Below, in pieces: positions 17,053 to 25,934 of a stretch of DNA of 43,126 nt. Positions within the stretch are counted from its first letter, which is position 1, and every line of letters begins with the position of its first letter. The stretch lies in NCBI RefSeq assembly GCF_005938625.1, contig NZ_VCNJ01000094.1:1-43126 (forward strand), in the 5' to 3' direction. The notes beneath the pieces are model-generated. The model ran no database searches. It saw only the letters and a program-made list of their open reading frames with translations, and had not been told where the DNA came from. A program made the translations under genes and the position numbers. The DNA comes from Pseudomonas fluorescens (lineage in GTDB: Bacteria; Pseudomonadota; Gammaproteobacteria; Pseudomonadales; Pseudomonadaceae).

Positions 17053-17082
17053 CTGAAAAGGGCTGAATTTGAGCCTTTTCAG
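17053..17082 (+). terminator. Hairpin after the exported-protein gene
   Basis: CTGAAAAGG (17053-17061) is repeated inverted as CCTTTTCAG (17074-17082). T-rich sequence follows after about 18 bases, not directly, so it is only a weak terminator candidate. Confidence 0.35.
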
Positions 17083-17308
17083 ACGATTTATGCAGGTTTT
17101 ACAGGTTTTTTTATTGTCTTTACGTTCCGCGCAAAGCCTTGTAAACCGGGGCTTTCAGCCGAAATCAGCAGTAAAGAAAACACGACTGATTGGCAAACAG
17201 CACGTCCGGGGGGCTACCAAAGCGAACATTTCGACTATGATACCCGGGTGTGCCCAGTTGGCCTGAGCAGCACAGTACTGAAAAATATATGTTTCTTGGA
17301 GATACACC

Positions 17309-17521
17309 ATGTCTAATCGCCAAACCGGCACCGTTAAGTGGTTCAACGATGAAAAAGGCTTCGGCTTCATCACTCCTCAAGGTGGCGGTGACGACCTGTT
17401 CGTACACTTCAAAGCTATCGAATCCGACGGTTTCAAAAGCCTGAAAGAAGGCCAGACCGTCTCTTTCGTGGCTGAGAAAGGCCAAAAGGGTATGCAAGCT
17501 GCACAGGTTCGCCCAGAGTAA
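17309..17521 (+). CDS. Cold-shock family RNA chaperone
   Basis: 70 residues, a single cold-shock domain that binds single-stranded RNA and DNA. The RNP1 motif (KGFGFITPQ) and RNP2 motif (DLFVHFKAI) are intact, within TGTVKWFNDEKGFG. It resembles the CapB/CspA-type proteins of Pseudomonas; which paralogue cannot be fixed. The upstream gap is about 290 bases, with a TATGAT at 17236 that could be a minus-10, leaving a moderately long 5' leader. A strong terminator follows. Confidence 0.95.
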   Translation: MSNRQTGTVKWFNDEKGFGFITPQGGGDDLFVHFKAIESDGFKSLKEGQTVSFVAEKGQKGMQAAQVRPE

Positions 17522-17535
17522 TTTCTGCGCGCACT

Positions 17536-17567
17536 AAAAAAACCCCGTCCATGTGACGGGGTTTTTT
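17536..17567. terminator. Intrinsic terminator, bidirectional
   Basis: AAAAACCCCGTC and GACGGGGTTTTTT form a GC-rich stem around CATGT. The T-run follows the cold-shock gene; the A-run on the other side serves the convergent I78 lipoprotein gene. Confidence 0.92.
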
Positions 17568-17593
17568 ATGCCTGCAACAAAAGCGTTGTGCAA

Positions 17594-17911
17594 TCAGCCG
17601 CAGTTGACGCGAGTGACCACCAGGTTGTTGTCGGTGTTCAGATTCAAGCGGTCGGAGCGGTACTCGAGCGTGATCATGTCGTTCGGCTTGAGGAAACGGG
17701 CATTCTGCGCCCCTGCCTTGGCACGCGCCTGCTCCAGCAGTTCCGGCGAAGCTTTCTTACCGATGGCGAACTCCGCCGCCGTTGCTTCACAGCGGCTGTG
17801 ACCGGCTTCGGTCGCCGCAGATTCCTTTGCCGACTCGCTGGAGGTCGTGCTGCAACCGGCCAACATGGCAGCGGCCATAAGTGCACCCAGTGTCGCGAAC
17901 TTCAAAGGCAT
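17594..17911 (-). CDS. I78-family peptidase inhibitor-like lipoprotein
   Basis: 105 residues with AAGGAGG before the ATG. A lipoprotein signal ends at MLAGC (Cys20). After a Ser/Glu/Ala linker the I78 inhibitor-like core runs from RCEATAAEFAIGKKASPELL through RAKAGAQNARFLKP to the C-terminal MITLEYRSDRLNLNTD and a final VNCG. I78 proteins are small serine-peptidase inhibitors of the envelope; the strong match to the C-terminal pattern supports the call, but inhibition of a specific protease is inference. Single gene, convergent with the cold-shock gene. Confidence 0.82.
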   Translation of the reverse strand: MPLKFATLGALMAAAMLAGCSTTSSESAKESAATEAGHSRCEATAAEFAIGKKASPELLEQARAKAGAQNARFLKPNDMITLEYRSDRLNLNTDNNLVVTRVNCG

Positions 17912-18080
17912 GAAGCCTCCTTGTTTTCAAAATGGTTAAGCTGAAATCGTGCGACCGCCATTCCGGCTTTTGGTTTCACAGCCAAGGCCATCACCCTGCC
18001 CCACGATCGGAAAAACGCCGAGTGTGCCTGAGGGGCATGCGTCACTTCATCAATCAATCGTGACTGAATATTAATGGCGC

Positions 18081-18386
18081 TCAGTAAACGTCGATGTAGT
18101 CATACGGTGGATTTGGCCAGTTGTCCTTCAGCGCATTGAAAATCTGCATCACCCACACCTCGTCACTGGCCGCGACATTGCCCACGTAGCCCGAGCCCTT
18201 GGCCCAGGTTTCCAGGCGAAACAGCAAGCCGTCGATATCCTGCCCACCGGTAACGCCGGAGGAAATGTAAGCGATACCACCTTTGGTCACGCGCAGTTGC
18301 GTGTGTTCGTCATCGCTGGCCGAAGCGAGCAACTGGCGCACTGCGTCGAGCGTGAGTCCGTCAGGAGTGTTCAAATCGATCTGCAC
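18081..18386 (-). CDS. Hypothetical protein, 101 residues
   Basis: Start is GTG with AAGGA seven bases upstream. A small soluble acidic protein with MQIDLNTPDGLTLDAVRQLL at the N-terminus and a Trp/Tyr-rich end (NWPNPPYDYIDVY). I do not recognise a family of known function. It lies divergent from the next small gene at 18527, with about 140 bases between starts, in a region of unrelated small genes. Confidence 0.75.
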   Translation of the reverse strand: MQIDLNTPDGLTLDAVRQLLASASDDEHTQLRVTKGGIAYISSGVTGGQDIDGLLFRLETWAKGSGYVGNVAASDEVWVMQIFNALKDNWPNPPYDYIDVY

Positions 18387-18526
18387 AACACGATCCTTCG
18401 AAAGCCTTAAAAGACCAAGTGTCGCATAGCGCTCTGTTCATGCCTAAGTCGGAGTGCCAAACGCCCGACAAAATGGTTAACTCGAAACTCAGACTTTCCG
18501 ACTTTTCGACTTTTCGAGCGCTCTCA

Positions 18527-18733
18527 ATGACCACCATCAGCATCGACGCCGCCATTAATGCCAAATGGGCAGACGGACATAGCTCCTACAGCCCGGGAAC
18601 CACCGAAGAGCTGGCGCTGATTGGTATCGATCTATTGGTCAAGGAGCTGGGCACGGAGGCGGCTCAGCAATTCATCAAGCAGATTTTCGAGCGCTACCCG
18701 ACCGAACAGGACGAACACACTGAGAGGGTGTAA
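18527..18733 (+). CDS. Hypothetical protein, 68 residues
   Basis: Small acidic helical protein starting MTTISIDAAINAKW. It contains STPGTTEELALIG-like text (YSPGTTEELALIGIDLLVKE) followed by AAQQFIKQIFERYP. No signal or membrane segment. The ATG lacks a clear ribosome site and an upstream in-frame start (18419) exists, so the start is uncertain. It precedes a strong terminator shared with the ribose operon. Confidence 0.6.
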   Translation: MTTISIDAAINAKWADGHSSYSPGTTEELALIGIDLLVKELGTEAAQQFIKQIFERYPTEQDEHTERV

Positions 18734-18736
18734 AAA

Positions 18737-18758
18737 CCCGCAGGCTGGCACCTGCGGG
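18737..18758. terminator. Terminator between the small gene and the rbs operon end
   Basis: CCCGCAGG (18737-18744) pairs with CCTGCGGG (18751-18758) around six bases. On the minus strand TTTTTA follows, so it ends the leftward ribose operon; on the plus side no T-run follows. Confidence 0.75.
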
Positions 18759-18766
18759 CGAATGAT

Positions 18767-19795
18767 TTACTTCAAGCGTTTCAGACGCTCGGTCAGCAAG
18801 TCAAAGAAGCCTTGCGCGTCGCCATTTTCAACCCAGAAAGCGTTTTTAGGCGCCTTCAGGCCATCGTACCAATCGACGATGGTCTGACCGAAAGTCGGGC
18901 CTTCACGGCTATCCACCACGACATTCACCGAACGACCGGTGAACAGTTCCGGCTTGAGCAGATAGGCCACAACGGTAGCGTCATGCACCGGGCCACCCGG
19001 AATACCGTAGTGTTCCATGTCGCCTTTGATGTACTCATTGAGGATGTCGCCGACAATCTTGCTCGCGTTGTTGTTCAGCGCCGCGATCTGCTTCAGGCGC
19101 GCATCACTGGTGAGAATCTTGTGGGTCACGTCCAGTGGCAGGTAGGTCAGTTTCACGCCGCTTTTCAGGACCACTTCGGCCGCTTGCGGGTCAGCGAACA
19201 GGTTGAATTCGGCCACCGGAGTGATATTGCCACCGTTGAAGTGCGCACCACCCATGATCACCACCTCCTTGATGCCCTGAACAATTTCAGGCTCCTGGAT
19301 CAGCGCCAATGCCAGGTTGGTCTGCGGCCCGAGCATGGCGATCGTGATGCTGTGCGGCTTGGCTTTTTTCAGCGTTTCGATCAGGTAGTTGACGGCATTG
19401 CCTTCAGCCAGCCCCTTTTTCGGTTCGTGCACGGTGACACCCGACAGGCCTTCCTTGCCATGGATGTTCTCGGCGTAGATCGGCGTACGCATCAGCGGCT
19501 TAGGCGCACCAGCGTAAACCGGTATGTCTTCGCGCCCTGCCCACTCGCGAGCCAAGCGTGCATTACGCGAAGTCTTGTCGAGGCGCACATTGCCGGCCAC
19601 GGTGGTCAGCGCGCGAATGTTGAGTTCGTCCGGCGAGGCCAGCGCGAACAGCAAAGCGACCACGTCATCGGCACCCGGGTCGGTGTCGATGATCAGGTCG
19701 ATTTTTTCCGCCGCGTGAGCGCCGGTGGCAGAGATAACGGACAAAAGCAGCAGGCTCCGGAGCAGTTGGTGCAGTTTCTGAGCATAGCGTTGCAT
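18767..19795 (-). CDS. Exported nucleoside hydrolase at the end of the ribose operon
   Basis: 342 residues. Splits nucleosides to ribose and base. The calcium-binding motif DTDPGADD is present near residue 37 and other core motifs follow (TTVAGNVRLDKTSRNARLAR, LGPQTNLALAL, IMGGA with FNLFADPQAAEVV, and HDATVVAYLL). Unlike cytosolic Rih enzymes it begins with a signal peptide (about residues 1-28), so it should act in the periplasm. It follows rbsD by 31 bases and shares the operon, which suggests it feeds ribose to RbsBAC. Substrate range is not known. Confidence 0.93.
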   Translation of the reverse strand: MQRYAQKLHQLLRSLLLLSVISATGAHAAEKIDLIIDTDPGADDVVALLFALASPDELNIRALTTVAGNVRLDKTSRNARLAREWAGREDIPVYAGAPKPLMRTPIYAENIHGKEGLSGVTVHEPKKGLAEGNAVNYLIETLKKAKPHSITIAMLGPQTNLALALIQEPEIVQGIKEVVIMGGAHFNGGNITPVAEFNLFADPQAAEVVLKSGVKLTYLPLDVTHKILTSDARLKQIAALNNNASKIVGDILNEYIKGDMEHYGIPGGPVHDATVVAYLLKPELFTGRSVNVVVDSREGPTFGQTIVDWYDGLKAPKNAFWVENGDAQGFFDLLTERLKRLK

Positions 19796-19826
19796 GGCGC
19801 ATTCCTTGTGCTTGTGAAATCAAAAG

Positions 19827-20231
19827 TTAAAAGGTGACTCCAGCGACCAGCACGATATTGCAGTACGGCTGGCATTCGCCTGTACGAACAATCGCCCGCG
19901 CCTGTCGGCTGAGCACCTTGAATTGCTCATGACTGAGCAGATCGCGACGCCCCAAAACGCCCTCTTCATTCAACTCATCCAGCGCAATCAGCGCAGTCGG
20001 TTGCTTGTCGAAGATTTCTTTGGCTAACGCATGGCTTTCCACCTGCATCTCACTGAGCACGACCTTCAGGGTGCTGACGAAATCCGGGACGCCATGGGTC
20101 AGCGCCAGATCAATCAGCTCGACGCCCGGCGGCACTGGCAGCCCGGCATCACCAATAACCACCATGTCGCCATGGCCCAGTGACGCGATCAGCCGCGACA
20201 AGGCGACGTTGAGCAGAGGAGTCTTTTTCAT
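19827..20231 (-). CDS. rbsD: D-ribose pyranase
   Basis: 134 residues. Interconverts pyranose and furanose forms of ribose, giving RbsK its substrate. The catalytic His lies in SLGHGDMVVIGDAGLPVP near residue 20. It overlaps the rbsK stop by four bases (ATGA) and precedes the nucleoside hydrolase gene. Confidence 0.96.
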   Translation of the reverse strand: MKKTPLLNVALSRLIASLGHGDMVVIGDAGLPVPPGVELIDLALTHGVPDFVSTLKVVLSEMQVESHALAKEIFDKQPTALIALDELNEEGVLGRRDLLSHEQFKVLSRQARAIVRTGECQPYCNIVLVAGVTF

Positions 20232-21145
20232 GCGGGTTTAAAGGCCTGTACGTCGGATTGGGTTGGAATGGACGGCTGCGCGCCGGCACGAGTTACCGAC
20301 AGCGCGGCGGCGATCTGCCCGTAGCGAATCGCTTCAGCCTCGGACTTGCCATTGGCTAGCGCCGCCGCAAAGCCACCGACAAAGGTGTCTCCGGCGGCGG
20401 TAGTGTCGACAGCCTTCACTTTCGGTGCCGGAAAATGCTCAAAGTTTTGGCCATTGGCGAACAGCGAACCTTGAGCGCCCAGGGTGATGATGACTTTGCC
20501 TGCCCCCATGGCAATCAGTTGGCTGGCCGCACGCCCTGCGGTTTCCAGCGAGTCCACCGGCAATCCGCTCAACGCGGTGGCTTCGCTCTCGTTGGGAATC
20601 AGATAATCGATCGCGGCAAACCAGTCTGCCGGCAGTGGACGACTGGCCGGTGCCGGATTGAGGATGACGGTTTTACCCAGTGCTCGCGCACGCTTGAGCG
20701 CATGCCCGACCGTGGCATCGGGAATTTCGAGCTGGCAGATGATCACGTCTGCGGCTTGCAGAACCGCATCGAAACGGTCGATCACTGCGGGGGTCATTGC
20801 GCCGTTGGCGCCGGCGACGATAACAATGGCGTTCTGACTGTTGTCATCGACCACAATCAGCGCCACGCCGCTGGAGTCATTGACTGTACTCACTGCCTGA
20901 CAATCGATCTGCTCGGCCAACAAAGCGTTACGCAATTGCACGCCATAGTCGTCATCGCCAACGCAGCCGACCATTGCCACCTGTGCGCCCAAACGCGCTG
21001 CGGCCACCGCCTGATTGGCGCCCTTGCCACCGGAAACCGTGGCAAACGAATGACCGATCAGCGTTTCACCGCCTACGGGAAGCCGCGGCGCGCGAGTCAC
21101 CAGATCCATGTTCAGGCTGCCTATTACCACTACATTTGCTGGCAT
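20228..21145 (-). CDS. rbsK: Ribokinase
   Basis: 305-residue PfkB-family kinase that makes ribose 5-phosphate. Both family signatures are present: GGKGANQAVAAARLGA near residue 39 and DTTAAGDTFVGGFAAAL with the catalytic Asp near residue 250. It starts 24 bases after rbsR and overlaps rbsD. Confidence 0.97.
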   Translation of the reverse strand: MPANVVVIGSLNMDLVTRAPRLPVGGETLIGHSFATVSGGKGANQAVAAARLGAQVAMVGCVGDDDYGVQLRNALLAEQIDCQAVSTVNDSSGVALIVVDDNSQNAIVIVAGANGAMTPAVIDRFDAVLQAADVIICQLEIPDATVGHALKRARALGKTVILNPAPASRPLPADWFAAIDYLIPNESEATALSGLPVDSLETAGRAASQLIAMGAGKVIITLGAQGSLFANGQNFEHFPAPKVKAVDTTAAGDTFVGGFAAALANGKSEAEAIRYGQIAAALSVTRAGAQPSIPTQSDVQAFKPA

Positions 21146-21169
21146 ACATCATTACTCGTCAATTCGGTT

Positions 21170-22189
21170 TCAGCGGTATTCGGTGAACACGCCGGACAAC
21201 GGTGCGGTCGATTCGCGCAAGACAATACTCGGGGTCACGATCCGCTGATCAGTGCCGAGAGTCGGCGTAGCAATCCTTCGCAACAGCACTTCGGCGGCCA
21301 TCTCGCCCAACTGCAGGATCGATTGCCCCACAGTGGTGAGTGCCGGATACACGTAACGACTCATTTGGATATCGTCGAAACCGATCACCGACAATTCGCT
21401 CGGCACGCGAACATTTCGCTCCGCCGCCGCGCGTAAAACACCGATACCGATCATGTCGTTTCCGGCGAAGATCGCGCTTGGCGGATTGCTCTCCAGCAAA
21501 ATCGCTGCCGCGTTGTAGCCGCCGGTACTGGTGAAATCACTTTCCAGCATGCGCGCTTGTCGCACTTCAATGCCCGCTTCTTTCAGCGCCCGGCAATATC
21601 CGGCCTGACGCATCTGCGCCACACTGGTACTCGCCGGACCGCCAATGGTGGCAATGTCGCGGTGACCCAATTCCAGCAAGTGCCGGGTTGCGAGGTAAGC
21701 GCCGTATTCATGGTCGATGCGCACAAGATCGGCATCAACACCGTCAAGACCCCGGTCGACGATGACCATCGGCGTCTTTACCCCCGCCAGTCCCTGCGCC
21801 AGGCCGCTGTCACCGCCAGCGGAGGCGACGATCAAACCGTCGATGCGCTTCTCCAGCAATACGCGCAAATAGCTGCGCTGCTTGTCGGGATTATCGTCGG
21901 AGTTGCAGAGGATTACGCAGTAGCCGTTACGCTCGCAATAATCCTCGATGCCCCGCGCCAATTCCGCAAAGTACGGGTTGAGACTGTTCGGCACTAGCAG
22001 GCCGATGGTTGCAGTGGTCTTGGCCTTCAGCGAGCGCGCCACCGCGCTTGGCACATAGTCGAGGCTCTTGATCGCTGCCTCGACTTTCAACCGCACTTCC
22101 TGACTGACCGGCCGGGTGTTGTTCACCACATGTGACACCGTCGTGTAGGAAATCCCCGCGAGGGCTGCCACGTCCTTGATCGTTGCCAT
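21170..22189 (-). CDS. rbsR: LacI-family ribose operon repressor
   Basis: 339 residues. The N-terminal helix-turn-helix with hinge is clear (ATIKDVAALAGISYTTVSHV then NNTRPVSQEVRLKVEAAIKS). A periplasmic-binding-protein-like effector domain follows (IGLLVPNSLNPYFAELARGI; IFAGNDMIGIGVL; VIGFDD). Being inside the operon, between rbsC and rbsK, it probably represses its own transcription. The likely operator is the palindrome at 25828-25841 near the rbsB promoter. Confidence 0.94.
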   Translation of the reverse strand: MATIKDVAALAGISYTTVSHVVNNTRPVSQEVRLKVEAAIKSLDYVPSAVARSLKAKTTATIGLLVPNSLNPYFAELARGIEDYCERNGYCVILCNSDDNPDKQRSYLRVLLEKRIDGLIVASAGGDSGLAQGLAGVKTPMVIVDRGLDGVDADLVRIDHEYGAYLATRHLLELGHRDIATIGGPASTSVAQMRQAGYCRALKEAGIEVRQARMLESDFTSTGGYNAAAILLESNPPSAIFAGNDMIGIGVLRAAAERNVRVPSELSVIGFDDIQMSRYVYPALTTVGQSILQLGEMAAEVLLRRIATPTLGTDQRIVTPSIVLRESTAPLSGVFTEYR

Positions 22190-22192
22190 GTC

Positions 22193-23170
22193 TTAGCCCC
22201 GGCGACTGGCGCGTTGACTGCGATAAGTATCAAGCACCACCGCAATCACAATTACCGCACCGGTGATGATGCGTTTGGTCGGCTCGGTCGCGCCGATCTG
22301 CGCCAGACCCGCCGCCAGTACCGAGATGATCAATACGCCAAAGAACGTGCTGATCACCGAACCGCGTCCGCCCATCAGACTGGTGCCGCCAATCACCACC
22401 GCGGCGATCACTTGCAGCTCCAGACCGGAACCGGCGTTCGGGTCAGCGGCTTCCAGACGGGAAATCTGAAACAGCGCGGCGATACCGGCCAGCAGGCCCA
22501 TCAGACTGAACACCAGAATCTTGTAGGGCTTCGGATTGATCCCGGCCAGACGCACCGCCTCTTCGTTGGTGCCGATGCCGATCAGGTAGCGACCGAACAC
22601 GGTGCGGGTCAAAACGGCCTGGGCAATGATGATCACCAGCAAGGCAATGATGAACGACGGCGAGATACCGAATGCAACCGGGTTCGACAGCCAGGCGAAC
22701 GAGTCACCGATATACGCGGTGCGCGATCCGGTCATCTGATACGCCAGACCCCGAGCCATCTCCAACACACCCAGGGAGACGATGAACGATGGAATCCGCC
22801 AGGCCACCGTAATCGAACCAGTGACTGTACCAGCCAGTGCCGCCACAGCCATGCCGAGCAACGCTGACGGCAACACACCCCAGCCCCAACCGAGAATGGC
22901 GACGCTGACCGTCGAAGCGGCCAATGCGAGCACCGAGCCCACCGAGAGGTCGATGCCGCCGATGATCAATACAAAGGTCATGCCGACTGCCAGCACCATC
23001 AGATCTGGAATCTGGTTGGCCAGCGTGCTGAAGGTGTTATAGGACAGAAAGTGGCTGCTCAAGACCGAGAACAGCGCAATCATCGCCAGCAAGGCACCGG
23101 CCAGGCCCAGATAAGTGCCCAGGCCATAGAAGTTGCCACCACGTTTGCCGGCAGGAGATGCAGTTTTCAT
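22193..23170 (-). CDS. rbsC: Ribose ABC transporter permease
   Basis: 325 residues, polytopic inner-membrane protein of the AraH/RbsC type, with many hydrophobic helices. The signature GGIDLSVGSVLALAASTVSV and VVIGGTSLMGGRGSVISTFF are intact. It overlaps the rbsA stop by four bases and forms the channel with RbsA and RbsB. Confidence 0.96.
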   Translation of the reverse strand: MKTASPAGKRGGNFYGLGTYLGLAGALLAMIALFSVLSSHFLSYNTFSTLANQIPDLMVLAVGMTFVLIIGGIDLSVGSVLALAASTVSVAILGWGWGVLPSALLGMAVAALAGTVTGSITVAWRIPSFIVSLGVLEMARGLAYQMTGSRTAYIGDSFAWLSNPVAFGISPSFIIALLVIIIAQAVLTRTVFGRYLIGIGTNEEAVRLAGINPKPYKILVFSLMGLLAGIAALFQISRLEAADPNAGSGLELQVIAAVVIGGTSLMGGRGSVISTFFGVLIISVLAAGLAQIGATEPTKRIITGAVIVIAVVLDTYRSQRASRRG

Positions 23171-24720
23171 GGGAGATCCCTAGGCGCTGCTTCATTGAGC
23201 AACGCATCACGTTTTTGGTAGCCGGCGAACGCGGCGGCAAGCAAGTCATCCTGGGTCCAGCTGTCGCGCTCGAAGGTGTCGATCAAGCGCCCCGCCGACA
23301 ACACGCCGATCCGGTCGCAGATCAGCATCAGCTCACGCAGGTCACTGGACACCACCACCAGCGCTTTGCCTTGGCGCGTCAGCTCGCCGAGCAGGGCATA
23401 AATGTCGAACTTGGCACCGACGTCGATGCCACGGGTCGGTTCGTCGAACAGCAGCACCGAACAGTCACGCTCCAGCCAACGGCCGATCACGACCTTCTGC
23501 TGGTTGCCACCGGACAACTCTGAAACCAGTTGTGTCGGACTTGAACTGCGGATGCGCATGGCGTCGATCTGACGCTGCGCCAAAGCGATTTCGTCGCCGT
23601 TGTTGACTACACCGCCACTGGAAATTTCCGGCATGTTGCCGAGCGCGATGTTGGCGCTGATCGACTGACTGAGCAGCAGGCCTTCACCTTTGCGATCTTC
23701 AGTAATCAACGCGATGCCATTACGCACCGCATCGACCGGCGAGCGTACGCTGACCACTTTGGCTGGCGAGCCGAGGGCGATGGTGCCGCAGTCGGCGGCG
23801 TCTGCACCGAAGATCAGGCGCAGTAATTCCGTGCGCCCTGCCCCGATCAATCCGGAAATCCCGAAAATCTCGCCGGCACGCACTTCGAAGGAGACATCGC
23901 GAACTTTGTCGGAACGGGTCAGGCCTTTGATCGTCAGCGCCGGGGCACCGATCTTGCGCGGGCCCATGTCGATATGCTCGCCCAGTTCACGACCGACCAT
24001 CAGCGTAACCAGTTGCTCGCTGTTGTAATTGGCCATCGGCTCGACACAGACCAGATTGCCATCACGCAGGACAGCGATGCGCTGCGCTACGCGGGCCAGC
24101 TCTTCGAGACGGTGGGAAATGTAGATGATCGAAACGCCGCGCGCCTGCAAGCGGGTGATCTGCTCAAAGAGCATTTCGACTTCACGCGCGGTAAGCATCG
24201 CAGTCGGCTCGTCGAGGATCAGCACATGGCAGTCGCCAATCAGGTTGCGGGCGATTTCAACCATTTGCTGGTGGCCGATGCCCAACTCGCCGACCAGCGT
24301 ATCCGGATCAATTGCGTCGAGACCGACCTGCGCCATGGCTTCGATCGCGGCTTTGCGCAACTGCTTGCGACTGATCCAGCCACCATTGCTCGGCAGATTG
24401 TCGAGAAACAGGTTCTCCGCGACCGACAGGGTCGGCAACAGATTGAGTTCTTGCATGACCATGCGCACACCGAGGTCTTCAGCCTGGGTGCGACTGCCCG
24501 GTCGATAGTCCTTGCCGTGGAATTGCATCTGGCCGGTGGTCGGGGTGACCAGTCCGCCGATGATTTTCGACAGGGTGCTTTTGCCGGCGCCATTCTCGCC
24601 GGTCAGCGCCAGCACTTCACCGCGCATCAGCGTCAGATCGATGCCGCTGAGCACCGGCTGCGCATAGGTCTTACCGATACCGCTGACCGAGAGGACAGCG
24701 TTCGGGGCGGAAACTGACAT
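23167..24720 (-). CDS. rbsA: Ribose ABC transporter ATPase, two nucleotide-binding domains
   Basis: 517 residues, energises ribose import. Domain 1 has Walker A GENGAGKSTLSK, Q-loop region and DEPTAML. Domain 2 has a degenerate Walker A (GLIGAGRTELLRLIFG), the signature LSGGNQQKVVIGRWL and DEPTRGIDVGAK. The tandem layout with one non-consensus P-loop is typical of sugar importers of this class. It starts 56 bases after rbsB stops. Confidence 0.96.
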   Translation of the reverse strand: MSVSAPNAVLSVSGIGKTYAQPVLSGIDLTLMRGEVLALTGENGAGKSTLSKIIGGLVTPTTGQMQFHGKDYRPGSRTQAEDLGVRMVMQELNLLPTLSVAENLFLDNLPSNGGWISRKQLRKAAIEAMAQVGLDAIDPDTLVGELGIGHQQMVEIARNLIGDCHVLILDEPTAMLTAREVEMLFEQITRLQARGVSIIYISHRLEELARVAQRIAVLRDGNLVCVEPMANYNSEQLVTLMVGRELGEHIDMGPRKIGAPALTIKGLTRSDKVRDVSFEVRAGEIFGISGLIGAGRTELLRLIFGADAADCGTIALGSPAKVVSVRSPVDAVRNGIALITEDRKGEGLLLSQSISANIALGNMPEISSGGVVNNGDEIALAQRQIDAMRIRSSSPTQLVSELSGGNQQKVVIGRWLERDCSVLLFDEPTRGIDVGAKFDIYALLGELTRQGKALVVVSSDLRELMLICDRIGVLSAGRLIDTFERDSWTQDDLLAAAFAGYQKRDALLNEAAPRDLP

Positions 24721-24776
24721 AAAAACTCTCCATGCGCTCGCCCGGACGGACGAGCGCCGTTGTGTCGCCAGAAGAC

Positions 24777-25733
24777 TTACTTGGTGACCAGCTCGACCGG
24801 TGTTTCGATCACGCCGTTGGCACCGCTGTCGACTTTCTCGCCCTTGATGATTTTCAGCGCGGTTTCGATGCCGAAAACAGCTTGCTTGGCAGCGAACTGG
24901 TCAGCCGTGGCCAACACCCGACCGTCCTTCAACATTGGCTTGATGGCATTGATGTTGTCATAACCAACCACTTGGACCTGACCGGCCTTGCCCGCGGCGC
25001 GCACAGCGGAGACAGCACCTACAGCCATGCTGTCGTTGCCGGCCAGCAATGCTTTGACGTCCGGGTATTCGCTAAGGATCGACGCAGCAACCTTGTTGCC
25101 CTTGTCGATTTCCCAATCACCGGATTGCAGGGAAACGATCTTGATCTGCGCAGCGTCCATCGCATCCTTGAAGCCAGCGGTGCGCTGCTGGGCATTGGTG
25201 GTGGTGGACACGCCTTCAATGATGCCGACTTCGTCACCGGCCTTGAGCTGCTTGGCCAGATATTCACCGACCAGACGCGCACCTTTGCGGTTGTCCGGGC
25301 CTACGAAGGGCACGCTGATGTTTTTGCTTTTGACGATGGCCGGATCGAGCTGGTTGTCGATGTTGATAACGGTGATGCCGGCATCGACGGCTTTCTTGAT
25401 CACCGGCACCATGGCCTTGGAATCGGAAGGCGCGATCACCAGTGCATTGACCTTGGCCAGGATCATTTGCTCGACGATGCGGGTCTGGCCAGCAGTATCG
25501 GTTTCATCCTTGATGCCGTTGGAGATCAGGTCGAAATCGGCGGAGTGTTCTTTCTGGTAGGCCTTGGCGCCATCTTCCATGGTCAGGAAGAATTCGTTGG
25601 CCAGAGACTTCATGACCAGCGCGACTTTAGGTTTTTCGGCGGATTCGGCGAATGCCGAGGAGACAGGTAGTGCGGCGGCTGTGGCAGCCAGCATAGCGAC
25701 AGCAAGAAGACGTCCAGCGAATGGCAGCTTCAT
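24777..25733 (-). CDS. rbsB: Ribose-binding periplasmic protein
   Basis: 318 residues with a signal peptide (about residues 1-29, ending SSAFA). Captures ribose in the periplasm for RbsAC. The mature part has the sugar-binding-protein-1 pattern (VALVMKSLANEFFLTMEDGA; VFLIAPSDSKAM-type VIAPSDSKAMVPVIKKAV; GNDSMAVGAVSAVRAAGKAG; VVGYDNINAIKPML). It is the first gene of the leftward operon, below a strong promoter and operator. Confidence 0.96.
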   Translation of the reverse strand: MKLPFAGRLLAVAMLAATAAALPVSSAFAESAEKPKVALVMKSLANEFFLTMEDGAKAYQKEHSADFDLISNGIKDETDTAGQTRIVEQMILAKVNALVIAPSDSKAMVPVIKKAVDAGITVINIDNQLDPAIVKSKNISVPFVGPDNRKGARLVGEYLAKQLKAGDEVGIIEGVSTTTNAQQRTAGFKDAMDAAQIKIVSLQSGDWEIDKGNKVAASILSEYPDVKALLAGNDSMAVGAVSAVRAAGKAGQVQVVGYDNINAIKPMLKDGRVLATADQFAAKQAVFGIETALKIIKGEKVDSGANGVIETPVELVTK

Positions 25734-25762
25734 GGGTTCACTCCGATCTTATGATTATTGTG

Positions 25763-25775
25763 AGCAACGTTTGCG
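25763..25775. promoter_or_regulatory. Possible secondary RbsR half-site
   Basis: AGCAACGTTTGCGCT resembles the main palindrome at 25828 with one base missing in the left arm. It lies in the 5' leader of rbsB and could be an auxiliary operator for looping. Motif likeness only. Confidence 0.4.
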
Positions 25776-25827
25776 CTGGCGTAAGCTACATCGCTCTCTT
25801 CCGGGCCATACAATGCCGGGAGAGCCG

Positions 25828-25841
25828 CGCAAACGTTTGCG
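25828..25841. promoter_or_regulatory. RbsR operator (LacI-type palindrome)
   Basis: CGCAAACGTTTGCG is a perfect 14-bp palindrome with the CG centre of LacI/GalR-family operators. It begins nine bases downstream of the minus-10 hexamer, so a bound repressor would block the start site. Confidence 0.8.
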
Positions 25842-25849
25842 TAGACCGA

Positions 25850-25878
25850 ACTATGCGAATCCCGCCGACATTTGTCAA
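25850..25878 (-). promoter_or_regulatory. Sigma-70 promoter of the rbs operon
   Basis: On the minus strand TTGACA (25873-25878, perfect minus-35) and CATAGT (25850-25855) are separated by 17 bases, just upstream of the palindromic operator and about 117 bases before the rbsB start. Confidence 0.8.
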
Positions 25879-25934
25879 CAATCAGAAATCGTCATTGGTT
25901 GTAGGGCGAATCGTCGGACTCGCCCCTTCGCTGC

